A stretch of DNA of 64,000 nt. It comes from Collybia mongolica (taxonomy: Eukaryota > Basidiomycota > Agaricomycetes > Agaricales > Clitocybaceae). A model generated the notes under the pieces. It was not told the DNA's origin. It saw only the letters and a program-made list of their open reading frames with translations, and ran no database searches. Positions within the stretch are counted from its first letter, which is position 1, and each line of letters starts with the position of its first letter. A program made the translations under genes and the position numbers. This document shows, in pieces, positions 1-12,800 of the stretch. The DNA is taken from positions 1,302,001 to 1,366,000 of the forward strand of contig JAAXNY010000006.1 in the NCBI GenBank assembly GCA_013420905.1. Reading direction: 5' to 3'.

Positions 1-433
1 TTGTTTTGCTTACAGAGTGTAGATCCCGGCATCGCTGAAGGCCTTCATGCATGCATCATGGTTCAAGCTCGAGTCAACGCTGTAAACTCGGACAGCGTTG
101 ATTCCCAGATCCCGCAAGAATGGAAGATCTCGCGCACATGCATCTGAGAGGGCCAGGGGGTCTACGAAAGTCGAGGGTTCGCCGAAGTCGTTGTCGGCGC
201 TCTGAACAACGACTCCTAGCAACGTGATCGGACTAGTCAGTTGAAGACCACTCGGATTTTACATGGGGTGACTAACCCTGCTCTTGATATGCAACACCCT
301 TGATGTAGAATCTGCTCCCGTCTTCATTGTATAAGTATCGTCCTTCGCGAGTGACTTTAGAGATGGCATTGACGGTGCAAATGAGGGTGGCGACGGCCGC
401 TGCGAGCACGGTGGCTCTATAAGCGGAACGCAT
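1..433 (-). CDS. GH72 1,3-beta-glucanosyltransferase (GAS/GEL family), 5' part only
   Basis: This family elongates cell-wall beta-1,3-glucan outside the plasma membrane, usually as a GPI-anchored enzyme. Exon 1 (433 to about 277) starts MRSAYRATVLAAAVATLI, a clear signal peptide. It then has the GH72 N-terminus with YLYNEDGSRFYIKGVAYQ. An intron with donor GTTAGT follows. Exon 2 (about 227 to 14) carries SADNDFGEPSTFVDPLALSD and FLRDLGINAVRVYSVDSS, both diagnostic of the family's TIM barrel. The window ends inside the next intron, so the catalytic Glu residues and any CBM43 or GPI signal lie outside. I chose the ATG at 433 because the signal peptide begins there; the open frame continues upstream without similarity. 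Confidence 0.9.
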
Positions 434-631
434 TCTCGTATTTTCAAGAAAAGTGTAGAACAAGGAAAGTGGACAGAATTTGGCAAATGAAGGCAAGGGT
501 ATTATAAACGTAGAGGAGAGAGGAAGAAGAGAATTGTCGGGGGAATATACCCGCAGCAGATTCAAAAAGTCCTCAAGGCTGTACAGGGCCATCAGAAATG
601 ATGTGTGTCCTTGTTTTCTGATAATGTCACC

Positions 632-738
632 GCCCGCCTAGCTCAATCGGATAGAGCGTCAGACTCTTACATAAAACAGAGTTGCGGGTACATCTCCTTG
701 TAATCTGAAGGCTGCGAGTTCGACCCTCGCGGTGGGCT
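632..738 (+). tRNA. tRNA-Lys(CUU) with intron
   Basis: Acceptor arms GCCCGCC (632-638) and GGTGGGC (731-737) pair with one G-U. The D-arm, and the T-arm with GTTCGACC, are present. The anticodon stem TCAGA/TCTGA encloses loop CTCTTA-A, giving anticodon CTT at 666-668. A 33 nt intron (about 670-702) lies one base 3' of the anticodon, the canonical nuclear tRNA intron position. No CCA is encoded, as expected for a eukaryote. Confidence 0.92.
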
Positions 739-1080
739 AGTAACGTTTTTACCCTCAGTTTCGCTCAAACAGGGAGTATGGAGTATGTTTAGTTGACAGA
801 TGTCGCTGGTTGACTGGGCAAACTAGTACAACCTCATGTTCTATGTTTAATACGACAGGATAAATATAAAGTTCTTTTATGAAGGTAAATAATAAGTAGG
901 TCATCCCGTGCGACGAATAAAATCCTCCTTGAGGTTGGTTTAGTCACTGTCATATGTAGGTTAGTTGTTATTACGTCTCATATCGTGATGGCCTGCAACG
1001 ACGGGGATATCATCCACGATATGTGCAGCAGCTGTGGAGGCAATTCAAGTTAACTGATCTGGGAACGAGGGGAAAGCACG
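739..1080. other. Intergenic, no gene seen
   Basis: This stretch lies between the tRNA and the stop of the SUR7-like gene. It has no convincing coding frame. The sequence just after the tRNA contains TTTTT, a plausible RNA polymerase III terminator. Confidence 0.6.
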
Positions 1081-2133
1081 CTACCTGATCATATAGGGTA
1101 CGATGGACACCAACAAACAAGCAAAGGCGGCCCAAGTCAAGAATAGGCCTGACCCCACAGAAATGACAATTCCCAGTAGTACTGGATCCGACGGCTTTCC
1201 GATAAAGACATCGTTGATGGCGTCCGTCTTTTTAATCAGAACGGTCCAAATGGCTGCACCAATGAGCAACAGAAGACTGCCGGCAATGGAAAAGATCGTG
1301 GAAACGAAAAACGTCAAACTATTTTTGGCGATTCCGCTGGACCGAAAGGCCGGTTAAAAGGCAATAGAACAACCAGAAAGAATGAACTGACGTGATCAAT
1401 GCCAAGGCAGCACATATAGTACCGAGGAGCAGCATCCAATACGCCGCTTTTGAGGACTGGCCCAAATAATTCGAATCCATAAAGGTGGTATCTATCACGA
1501 GAGCCGCAGTGGATATCGAGTAGTTTGCTAACATGTCAGACGTGATCGCATCGTAAGGCCGAAACTGTTCCCCAATGGTTTGATTTCCACAAATTCCTTG
1601 TTTGTCGTCAACATATCCGCAATGGCTGTATAGTCCAAATTCATAAAACTGTCGTAACCCAGCTCTCGCTTGGAGGGGAGCTGAAGAATTTGTGGTATAT
1701 AGACCCTGGATTGGGTCCGTGAAGGCATGGTGAAGTGATTCTCTGTGAAGCGTTGTAATGAGTGAATCAAGTGCACTCAACAAACTGAGGTTTCCTCACC
1801 CGTATGCTGAAACGTTCACCTTAACCTATCCCAAGCGAGATCAAGATACATTCTGCAAGATATAAATCGTATTCACCATGGAAATCTTTCGAGGTACTGC
1901 TGAGGTATTTATTTGGCCAACCTAAGTATGCATTGAATAAGATCAAAGTTGTCACAGCTGATGAATGTCCACGCACATGAACAAATATCATAAGAATCAT
2001 TGATACCAGACTGGTTGTTTGCGATCCTTCCGTCAGCTGCAAAGACATGTTGGAGGCGGGGGCACGTACGATAGTATGGAAGCGGCGCCAACACATATTT
2101 CGCCGCGCATTGTGAGAAAGGTATAGTGCACAC
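1081..2133 (-). CDS. SUR7/PalI-like four-TM plasma-membrane protein (5' end unresolved)
   Basis: Exons on the minus strand encode a Cys-containing extracellular loop with GLYSHCGYVDDKQGICGNQ and QFRPYDAITSDM. Two hydrophobic spans follow (YWMLLLGTICAALALITSV; then VSTIFSIAGSLLLLIGAAIW), and a last span reads VLLGIVISVGSGLFLTWAAF. This layout, with the Cys/Gly-rich loop before TM2-4, fits the SUR7/PalI family of eisosome and pH-sensing membrane proteins. The stop is TAG at 1083. A likely first TM segment (CTLLLICVFIFPV) is encoded around 2150-2190, so the gene probably begins near 2200-2320, but I could not join it to a start codon cleanly. The family call is inference from topology and loop motifs. 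Confidence 0.6.
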
Positions 2134-2421
2134 CGGATACGGGGAAGATAAAAACGCAGATCAGTAACAATGTACAGCCAGCTGCGTTTATAAGAGCCTC
2201 GAGGTATAAGTATCGCGGCCGCAGAGTGTTTTGAATGCTCGCGACTTGAACGTGTTGGTCACGTTTTTGACGTCGGCAATGGCCGTGATGAGGGTGACAT
2301 AATCAATTGACACTTATGCCTCAAGCGCGCACCCTGAACTACGCGGCACCGGCGCGCAGGCCTCAGCTTAGAGCTGTATCTTTACCCTCTCCGTCTTTCT
2401 GCGCAGCTCAGTCGCGCCGAA

Positions 2422-5400
2422 ATGTCGAACTATTCCAATCCACAACCTTTCACCCACACACCGTATCCTGGACAGATCCTTGACACATCCCCCGAGACAC
2501 TTGGACTCAGTCCACCTGAATCTCAGTCACCAGCTCAGAAAGACACACCACCTACGCCGAGCCGTGTAAAGAGGATGTCTAACGTCGTAGAGAAAACCGT
2601 TGAGAAAACCGTCGATAAATTGAGCCGGAGCATCAATGGAATGGCTGGGCGAACCAGTCCCACAACCCCACCTCCATCAGGCCATCGACGGCTGTTCAGC
2701 TTGAGTCGCAAGGGCAAAGGAAAGGATTCTCTTGGAGATAGCGACAGTCAGTCAAGTTCTAGTTTCCTCAATACTAACCTTCAACAATGGACAGGCGTCG
2801 CACCTCAAACCCCCAGCCTCACCCCAAGCGGTTCACTTCCGTTGGCTTCCAAAGCCTCGGGGTCCCTCACACCAACAGCCACCAGTCAACAGGATTGCCC
2901 CTCTTTCCCATCACCACAACCAATTAAAGCTGCAACTCAAACTGTATTACCGAATGACGACTCTCCTTTTATCACACCCCCATCACCCCTCATGCGACCG
3001 TCATTGAGTCCTTTTCGCGGAGATGGCTCGGTAAGTAATAGCGACTATTTTCTTTTTGTCTACATAGGTACTCACTTGACTTATATAGATGCGTGCTGGC
3101 ACTCAAACCCTAATTCAAGCTCTTCAAGCCTTACCTTGGGCGGGTGTTGAAACTGATGACGACATCATGAACCAACCCGCGAGCCCTTCCGACTCAAGCG
3201 ACGATGAAGATCAACATGGTAGGCTTATAATGGCAAGCTGAGGCCTTGATTTATATGTAGGCTGTTTTCTTTTACAGGTCGCCTTGCTTCTTCGATTCAC
3301 ACAATCCATCGGCCCTTGGCACGTTCACGTCGACTGAGCATCCCTCCACCACGACGCGATGGCGCTACCCCGTACTCTCCTGTTGATGAAGAAGAAAATG
3401 AATCCGATATTATAAGCTCTGGGGATGAAGGAGAGGCCGAAGATTTCGAAGAAACGCCACGGCCGCCTGACTCGCAATCCATTCACGTTAATCATCGAAC
3501 CCTCCCAGAATTTTCAGCTCAGAAAGTTATTAGACGTGATGATAGTATAACTGAAGGCCTAAAGAGGATTGTCCCTTCTCGTGCGGGCAGCATGGCAACC
3601 GTTAGACTTCAGAGAAGAGCTGGCCTTGCCGCGAAATTGAAGGATGTTTTTGATCTTGATGGTATCGAGGAAGTTTGGGCAGGTGAGCTTTCTCACATAA
3701 ATACCTGACCATTCTTGTTGAATTGTTTTCAGAAATGCCGTGCTGGCTTCTTCGATCTGTTTGTGAGTCGTTCGCTTCCCCGGTTTTGACCCACAGCTTG
3801 ATTTTATCGATGCATGAAATGCAGTATTACAAGGCTATATGTATCTGACAAATTCATATCTATGTTTCTTCGCGCATATGCCATCAAGAGAGGTCCTCAG
3901 TCTCAGCCGAATGATAGCATATAATGTCCCCTAACGTAATTGAACAGGATCAAATTTTGAAATCCGGGTCTCTCAACAAGAAAGCGCAACGGACGAAACG
4001 CTGGATAAAGCATTGGTTCGTATTGAAGAACGATGCTTTATCTTGGTATCAGTCTTCTTCAGTGAGAAACTTTGTTCCAGTTGTTCAGCGCGAAGGATCT
4101 GACTACTTGCAGGACCCTTACTTTCCTCATGGCATCGTGGATCTGCGATACGCCATTTCTTGCGACCCACTAGGTGAAAGGGGTTTCCGTCTTCGGACCA
4201 ATCAGAAGACAGTCTCTCTATCAGCAGACTCAGTCCCTAGTCGTGAGGAGTGGGTTAAAGCGATCCGGAAGGTCATATTCAAGGCTCAGAACATGGGAGA
4301 CAGCGTAAAGGTTTGTTGTTATATTCAATCATCGCAAATTATCTTATGACATCGCCGAAGATTGCTATTCCATACTCCACTATTCTTGACGTTGAGAAGT
4401 CCTCTGCTATGGACTTCAGCGAAACTATCGAAGTGAAGGTCTTTGACAAAGAAGAACACTTCTCCGTAGATTCTTATTTCTTTGCCTACTTTCGTGATAT
4501 TCACGGAGCTCTTGACCAAATACGCGACGCCGTCCGCGCATACCGTATTCTACCAGAAAGGAGTTCACCACAAATGGTCCTTGACACAACTGTTTCGCGA
4601 AGCCCACTTGGATATGTAGATCGGACCGTGAGCTCACCGCTAGAAAGTGTTATCTCAAAGTCAGGTTCAGGGTTCCGGTTGACCTCTTTGTTACGACCAT
4701 TTCAAGATACACTCAGTCGACCAACTCCCCAGGTCCTCGTGGAAAGCCCCTCAGAAATAGAAGATTTCACACACATCTCTCGTCGAACGAACTCGGCCTC
4801 TTTTGTCCCTGTAACTAGTTCTCCGCAATCTATGGACGAACGACCCACATCATCCCCAGATGCGCGAGACATGGCTGAGGGCTTGTCGAAGGGTTCAGCC
4901 GCAGCCTTGGCTTCATATGATCACACGTACCCTCCATCCACTTCCGCGTCACCCTTTGATCCTGACAATCTTTCGTTGAGCAGAGATAATAGTTCTTGGA
5001 CAGTTGGTGTCCCGTCTTGGTTGAAGGGCCCACGACGTGTATTCGGCAGCTCAACGACGAGTGAACAGACCTTGACCCCTGACACCACTGCCATCAGAGA
5101 AATGTACTCGTCCACAATGCCCGCTGCGTCGTTGCCGAATAGTCGATCAACGATGGGTGATCTAGCATTTAGTATTCTTGAAACACCTGATATACCTGTG
5201 GACGTGGATGCAACCGATAAGTTTCGTATTGCCTTTGCTTACGACGAGAAGGAAACCTTGCTTGGATGTACGGCCCAGAATTCTTCTGATATTGGTCCCT
5301 TTCCTGACAAACCCCATTAGATTTTCCTGGATATATATTCAGGCTTTTGCCAGTTTATGGACGACTGTATGTATCGACCAATTACTTCTGTTTCAAGTCA

Positions 5401-7914
5401 AGTGGTCCATTAGCAAGTCGAACGAGGGTAGGTGCTCATTTCAATAGAGTGTAACAGAAGATATATATTAACCACCAGATGACATTACCTATCCGTGATA
5501 TCCTGGCCACCGAGAAATCTAAGGCGAACCGATTCGGTCATCATGGGCTTGTCGTCATAGTCAAGGGGCATGAGGAACTCTTCTTTGAGTTCGGGGGAGA
5601 AGACAAACGTGGCGCATTTGTTAAGCTCCTCAACCGCCAAATGGACGATGTTCGTAGGCGGTTAGCGCTTGGAGAATCGAACGTGACCTCTCCTGGAAAG
5701 CGCGACGCCTTGATCCTAGAAGAATTCGACGCCCGAAATCCAAGTGCCAATGAAACAGATCCGACCCCCCTGGTTGGGTCCGAAAACATGACGGACTCAC
5801 TTCCCGCCGTTATGTTTACCTCGGCTTCGTCCACATTCCTGACATTTAAACCAACCAAGTCCCTCCGCTTCACATTCCTAACGATAGGATCTCGTGGAGA
5901 TGTACAACCGTACATTGCATTGGCTAAGGGGTTAATGGCAGATGGACATAAATGCAAGATAGCCACACATGGTGAATTTCAAGATTGGATTGAAGCCGTA
6001 AGCAAGCCCTTTCAGCCGTATGCCCCTTGCTGACAACAATCCAAGCATGGGATCGATTTTGGTTATGTCGGAGGAGACCCAGCAGAGTTAATGAGAATAT
6101 GTGTCGAGAATGGTACTTTCACCGTCTCATTCTTAAAAGAAGGTCTTCTGAAGGTATGTATATATCCTCAATCTTCCGCGCTTTGGTAAATGAATTAGCA
6201 ATAGTTTCGGGGATGGGTAGACGACCTTCTTAAGACGTCATGGGAAGCCTGTCAGGATACCGACGTGTTGATAGAAAGCCCCAGTGCTATGGGGGGGTAT
6301 CACATTGCAGAAGCATTGGGAATTCCCTATTTCAGAGCTTTCACTATGACTTGGACCCGAACAAGGTTTACACCAGATCTCTTTCTTATATGATGTATAC
6401 TTAATCTGACGTTCAGGGCCTATCCACATGCATTCGCGGTACCAGATCGGAAGGTATACTCATAGTTCTATTGCATAATTGACTTGACTCAAGGCATCTG
6501 TACACCAGATGGGTGGAAGCTACAACTACATGGTACGTAAACCCTTTGTGTTACTACAAAGCTCTAGATCTCAAATGGCTGTAGTCCTATGTCATGTTTG
6601 ACCAGGTTTTCTGGAGAGCGACTGCCGGACAGATCAACCGCTGGCGCCGGAATACCTTAGAACTTGGCGCCACGAGCCTAGATAAGATGGAACCACATAA
6701 GATTCCATTTTTGTATAACTTCAGTTCACACGTAGTCCCTCCACCACTAGATTGGCCAGAGTGGATTCGTGTTACCGGTTTGTGAACGTCTTTCCCTGCT
6801 ATCCCAGGTTTAACAGTACCACAGGATATTGGTTCTTGGAAGATGCCGATGTCAGCGCCAAGAAATGGACTCCTCCCGCTGATCTCGTGGCATTTATCGA
6901 TAATGCCCATTCTCTGGGGAAGAAAATAGTTTATATTGGTTTCGGCAGCATCGTAGTTTCGGACCCCAGGACAATGACGCAGTGCGTTATTGAAGCCGTT
7001 GTTCGAAGCGGCGTTTATGCCATTCTATCCAAGGGGTGGTCAGATCGACTTCACGTTAAGACAAGTGATGTATCAGAACCTGAAGAGCCTCTTCCCAAGC
7101 AGATCTATGCGATATCGTCTATACCACACGATTGGCTGTTTCAGCGTATAGACGCTGCTTGCCATCATGGAGGGGCAGGAACCACTGGGGCCAGTTTGAG
7201 AGGTAAAGTTTAGAAATTATCGCCTCTTTACTTAAGTTAAAACGTGCATAGCTGGGATTCCTACTATTATACGACCCTTTTTTGGGGATCAACTCTTCTG
7301 GGCGGATCGTGTTGAAGCTTTAGGTGTTGGATCGGGAGTCCGGAAACTCACTGTCCAGAACCTGACAGAGGCTTTGGTCGCGGCTACTACTGACGTGAAA
7401 CAAATCGACCGCGCAAAGTTGCTTGGTGAACAAATCCGCGGAGTACGTCATTTCCCCTTCCACTCCCCGATCTTACTCACTTATCAATTAATCTTTGAAG
7501 GAAAAGGGTGTGGAGACAGCCATGGAATCCATATATCGTGACCTCGAGTATGCACGATCGTTGATCAAGAGAACAACAACCGAAGACGACACCGAGGACG
7601 AGATGGATACTGAAGATACAACTATCAAAGACGACGATCATGCATACCCGTCAAATCCCTCGTCTGGCTCACATTCTGGGTACAGCTCTAGTGGCTCTGC
7701 ACGAGGCGCCCCCAGCGAGGATTGGAGTGTCATATCGAACCCAGATGATCGACGATCCTCCCTCGGTTCAAGGAGAAGTGAAGGTCAGCTTTCAGGGTCG
7801 GGTTCCGCTAAACGTACAAGCTTCACAGCGGCCGTCTTGTCTGTTCTACCTGATTCATTTGCACCAGGTGCACCCCGACCAACTCGTCGCCGGTCGCTCT
7901 CCACCTCCTCTTGA
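2422..7914 (+). CDS. ATG26: UDP-glucose:sterol 3-beta-glucosyltransferase (Ugt51/Atg26 type)
   Basis: The enzyme transfers glucose from UDP-glucose to ergosterol at membranes; in some fungi it is needed for pexophagy. The multi-exon gene begins [12 protein letters not shown] and has a long Ser/Pro-rich N-terminus. A first GRAM half follows ([30 protein letters not shown], exons 3733-3762 and 3825-3892). Next comes a PH domain ([20 protein letters not shown], 3948-4310), then a second GRAM region (about 5220-5640). The GT28-type nucleotide-sugar fold starts at [20 protein letters not shown] (about 5870). The UDP-glucose-binding C-terminus contains [15 protein letters not shown] and [19 protein letters not shown] (about 7160-7330). 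A Ser-rich tail ends at TGA 7912-7914. Domain order GRAM-PH-GRAM-GT is the full-length fungal architecture. Introns are 45-75 bp. One donor (3893, GTCCTC) is weak but needed for the frame. Confidence 0.93.
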
Positions 7915-8011
7915 CTGTGTTCTACTGTACACATCTTATAATACAAGGTCAATTCCCCAAAATTTCACATACACTTCTTAGAATACACCCATACAACACA
8001 TGTACACATCA

Positions 8012-9539
8012 TTAGGTAGAAATACCGTCGTAATGCTCATCGAACACTTGCTTGCTAAATTGACCAAATGTTTCGGTACTGGAAAGTTTTTGGTGTGTGT
8101 CAGGCTGCATGAATAAAGCAAAGGTCTCCCTGGATATTCTTTCCGCCTCTGGGCTTGATCCTACTCGAACACAATGAGGTGTTGCGCGCAATTTCCCCCC
8201 AGTGGCAATCTCAAGGGCCTCTCCAGTTTGGAAAGCCAAAGAGTCTGTGGGAATCGAGATTTTGGTCAAGTCGCCACCTCGTGTGCGAATATACAATCCT
8301 GATGCTGGAGAGGGCGATGGAATAATTTTAGGATCTCCTCCTTCGCCCTCATGGAGGTACATAGCCTCAGATCGTCATGTCAGTTGTCTGACACATTCCA
8401 TGGTGATATATACTCACCGAGCAGAGCCCTGTCAACAATGAGTGATCAAGGTGGAAACCACACCAGTTATCGACGGGTTCATCGTCAGACGGCAGGGTAG
8501 TGCCGGGGCCGGGGGGGAAATAGTGCAAGAGTCGGGCTTTGGTAGTTTGAGATGTACTGATCAATTTCGGAAGAGATAGTGAAGTATCGGATAAGTGCGA
8601 CAAAGCTGCGGGCAACTATCTTTAAGTCAAGGAGTTCCATGGAGAAGATAAACATGCTACCAAATGGTTGACAGGCAGCTGCTAATTCACACCCCACTTT
8701 GAAGACAAAACTAAGTTGAGACCCGTTTAGCGCACAGCACACCAGCTAGAGCACCACTAACCTCCCAAGGTCTTTGAATGCTTCTTCAAAACCTTCTATT
8801 CCTTCCTCTCCTTTGCCCGGCCCTATGTATATCAATTGTTAAGTATGGTGACACATTTCACGGATTCTGAAAACATACAGATATTTTGGCCGTAATATTC
8901 AGGGTAAATGGCTCGCTCGTCAGCCGACACAGTTGCATTATCAATAGTGGGATTCGCATAATACGAGCCCTTGAATATATCTACTGCTGTTCAGCGCCAC
9001 ACAATAACTTTTCGTCTCAGCACTAACCGGGCTTCCCGTTCATTATTTCCTAGAGTGGTACATATGAGAATCTATTCATAAAATTCAAGAAGTGCCATAC
9101 CTTCCCGTGTGACCATCCAAAGCTTTACTTAAACGTTTAATGCACGGAAGAATAATAGATCTGGATGAAAGGTGCTAGCCTAGCACTGCATACCTATATC
9201 GACTCGTAGGGTCGGCATACTTCTCGCGAACGTTTTCGTCCAGTTTCGCAAACCTGTAGGCAAGCTTAAGAAGTCTTTCCCTATATACCGCGTATGCAGG
9301 TGGTAGATCGCGGATGATGACGATTCCTAGAGATTTTGAGTGTGATCCAAAAGCCTCCTCTATTATGCAAGTATATTTCTTCAGAAAATATTCCCCATAG
9401 CTAATTACGTATTAAGACGGTTCTCACCGATTGCAGGTCCCAATGATAGCGGGGAAGATGCCAAAGTGGGGTAAGATATTGAGACGGCGCCTTCGGGGGT
9501 ATGCTGGATAGTCTGTGTCCGACGAGTTAGATGTGCCAT
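8012..9539 (-). CDS. 2-oxoglutarate/Fe(II)-dependent oxygenase, clavaminate-synthase-like fungal family
   Basis: The start is ATG 9539 (MAHLTRRTQTIQHTPEG). The product has EAFGSHSKSLGIVIIRDLPP, then YRERLLKLAYRFAKLDENVR, resembling the N-terminal region of isopenicillin-N-synthase-like dioxygenases. The metal site is visible as WCGFHLDHSLLTGL (HxD). The distal His is in ATPHCVR, and the 2OG-binding Arg is likely in SRETFALFMQP near the C-terminus. Short exons are separated by about 50 bp introns. The stop TAA at 8014-8012 lies 98 bp from the converging sterol glucosyltransferase stop. The substrate is unknown; the fold assignment is good, but a specific reaction is not supported. Confidence 0.8.
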
Positions 9540-9895
9540 CGTGCGGAATAAGATGTTCCTCGCCATTGTTGGGTGGAAGACGAGGGGTTCAAAGGTATTT
9601 CGGAACTCGAGTAATTAAAGTAGTACGTGTAAATGTGATTGAACTCCCCACGGGTACTGACGCTGACTGTGGCCGGTCGATCCATGTGGAATGAGTCGGA
9701 TGATCCGGTTGAACGCCTTCAAAAGAGTCACGCGACCTCAAAAGTTCTCAATTTCTCTCAATACTTTTGTATAAGAGGCTGGACAAGAGAGCTTAAATAA
9801 TCATCGTGACCAGATGACTAAATACGAATCCGAAGAAATAAGTTGCTACTCTTAGGGATAAATAAAGATCCGTGCGCTCAGGAGCCAATCAATTT

Positions 9896-12800
9896 TCACG
9901 GTCCTCCGTTTAATGGTATTTCTGGCTCTTTCAAAAAGTTCACAACTTTCGTTTTTGACAGAGCGTTCCGAAGTGCAGCGCCTGTGTCGTCGATAGAATG
10001 TAAGAATCGAAGAAGTTCTCGGCACAACTGCCAGTCTTTCCCTTCTACAGCATTTTTCAGCAATCGAACAGCGTCATCGCTGTCTTCATCAAGTTGCTCA
10101 AGGTTATGAAGAACCAAGAGGTATGAACCAGCAGTTTTCAGCCGCTGCGAAGCAAGGCAGGTCTGATACACATGTAAGTATCGGTTCAACAGACGATTTT
10201 ATTTTACGAACCTCGAACAATGACTTTGGGTTCCCAACAACACTGAACAAACTCCGCCACCTTGTGAGTTCCGTCTTGCGTGCGCAACCGACAACCACAT
10301 CCAACGCAGCTTCGAAGTGATCCAGAAATTGGACCACTGTGGGTAAGACAACTTCCGAAGAAGTTTTTTCGTCGTCAGAATCTGTATCACAGTTGAGTGT
10401 CGCTTCTGATTCAACTACAGTATGGAGGAGGATCTCCAATGCATGCGCAAAAAATACAAGATCCTTGTAGTGAGATGCAAACACTACGGCCTCTTTGATT
10501 TGCCGGGCACCGAGCAGAAATAGTAAGATGTGATGCAAGAACAGATGTGACTGGAATGAAATTTCTCCGGTTAACATGACGTCAGGTACATGGGAATATA
10601 GAGGATTACATTTGTTGCATGCCTAAACATGACGAATGTGAGGTTTGATCTTGTTGCTGCCTCGTGTTCAGCCCCAATGATTATTCCTTTATCCATAAGA
10701 ACAGCTATAGGAAATTAATGCGTATATTTGAGTCTGGTTTAAGTATATCTTACATAGAGGGTAGAAATCCAACGGGATGTTCACGCTCTCCTTGACATTC
10801 CCCGATACATCAATGTCCTCGTTGGGTGATTGTGGTGCTTCGATTGCTAGTGCGTTCAGCCATACACGGATTCCCTGACCATCATAGCCCCACAAAGAAT
10901 TCTCAAGTGTACCAATGCCTCGAAGATGAATCCAGCAGAATTCAATCCGATCCGCAAATATTTGCATGTCGTATTTTACTTCTTGGTCTGCAGCAGACTT
11001 ACATACAACAATGAAGTTATTCAGCATGAAATCCGAGAACGTTATGTATTCACCTTTCGAGGGCGCAGGAGAATGAGCTGTCCACCAACTACCATCAAAA
11101 CCGTAGCGACTGATAGATCGTCTACTGGATCACCGATTTCTGGGTCACAATGAGTATCCATACACAGAAATCGCGAGTGGGACCTACGTTTTTGGGCGCT
11201 CGGAATCATCCAACTCAGCATTCTAACCGCACTAGGTGCAGCAATGATGCCCGTGAATGTTATACTGCCGCAAAAATGTAGCGTGATAGTTTCTGATGTC
11301 GGAACTATCAAGTAATGGTATAGGGTATTATCGGCAGTATAGACCAACAAAGAGTTGTCGACCAATGAGAGAATTACGACAGCGGAGGGGATTAATTCGC
11401 GGTGTAGGATGTTTTGGCTAGTGAGTTCCATATCTCTAGAATAAAGGCGTATCTGTCATGTTAATGATCAGCCCAGGGACCTGTTTATTATGTGCCTCGT
11501 ATACCTGATAAGACTTGGAGACGTCCACCGCTGCGATCAAAACGTGGTGAAACCAGAGCAGGCCGCCTCTAACTGTAAAAGCTTGCTCCTGCTCCTCTTC
11601 TCCAAATACTTTCCATCGCCCAGAGGTTGAACTGTAATGAATAAGCCCTCGCCGGCCAGCGATGGCAATTAGCCTGCCATCATTGCTTAGTGACGAATAC
11701 CGAATTGGCCAATTTGTTGCTAAATAATTTTGGGGAATCTAAGAGCAAAAATTACCCCTGAGCTTGGACTAAAACACTGGGAAGTTGTAATATACCTTAA
11801 TATGTTGCCATACATCAGATTCTGGATTGATGATACTCATATCCGGTTGGTCTGCGCCGCGATAAACAAGGGCGCGGTCGTCCATTTGAAGGAATGCGTA
11901 TCGCGTATTATCCTGTTGAGTACATCAGCAACTTGACTCCACGATTTTTATATAACATATTTCTCACAGGGGAATGCTGGCCTGTTGTGGAACTTTTTGC
12001 GAAAGGAATTGCAAATAATTGACCATCAGCCCCTTGGGACAATCAGTACATGGGAATCAAGAAGCGTATGGTCTGCACACTTTGAGGGGAGGCCTGTGCT
12101 AACACGACAAGCTCAAAGTTTCCTTGAGCCCAAAACTATCATTATAGTCAGATATTAAGCATTCCTCATAAGGCTGTCGCTTACCAAATCTCGTACACCA
12201 TACATAAAGGCATCTTGGAACCTAGATAATTTTGTTAGGGCGTGATATATATTGACTAGAGGCATTACTTTTCTTCATCCACAAGGTCGTCTACTCCGAA
12301 CCCGGAAGCAAGACAGCGACCCCCAACACTGAATATCCCCCACCCATATTTCCATCCAACTGCCAGAACGTAGCCATCGGAACTCCACTCCAGTGCAGAT
12401 ACCTCCCCAGTTTGTCTGTTATATGGATTAGGTATCTGTATATTTTGTGATTTTGGAGTGATGCCTTCTCCCGACGGGAAATTCGTGAATTCTATACCAC
12501 CACTGTTGAGACCATGATTAAACACCTTACCGGAAGAGAGAGTTTCAAGACTACCTGAAAGTCCCAATCGCAATGAGTGAGAATTTACCGTTAATTGCGA
12601 TGACAACCGCTCGTTTAGGTTCTTCATATATACGGCCTCGTTCATGAAGAGGTTCATCCGGGTCAATCCGGCGCTGTTTTTGTACCCATCGCGGTGTTTC
12701 GAAGTTGTGTACACATGTTCCTCGCCACCCTAGTCGCCCATGCGTACCTGAGGCACTTTCGAATGATTCTGAGTGTCGGTGGCGTGTCCCTCCATTGTCC

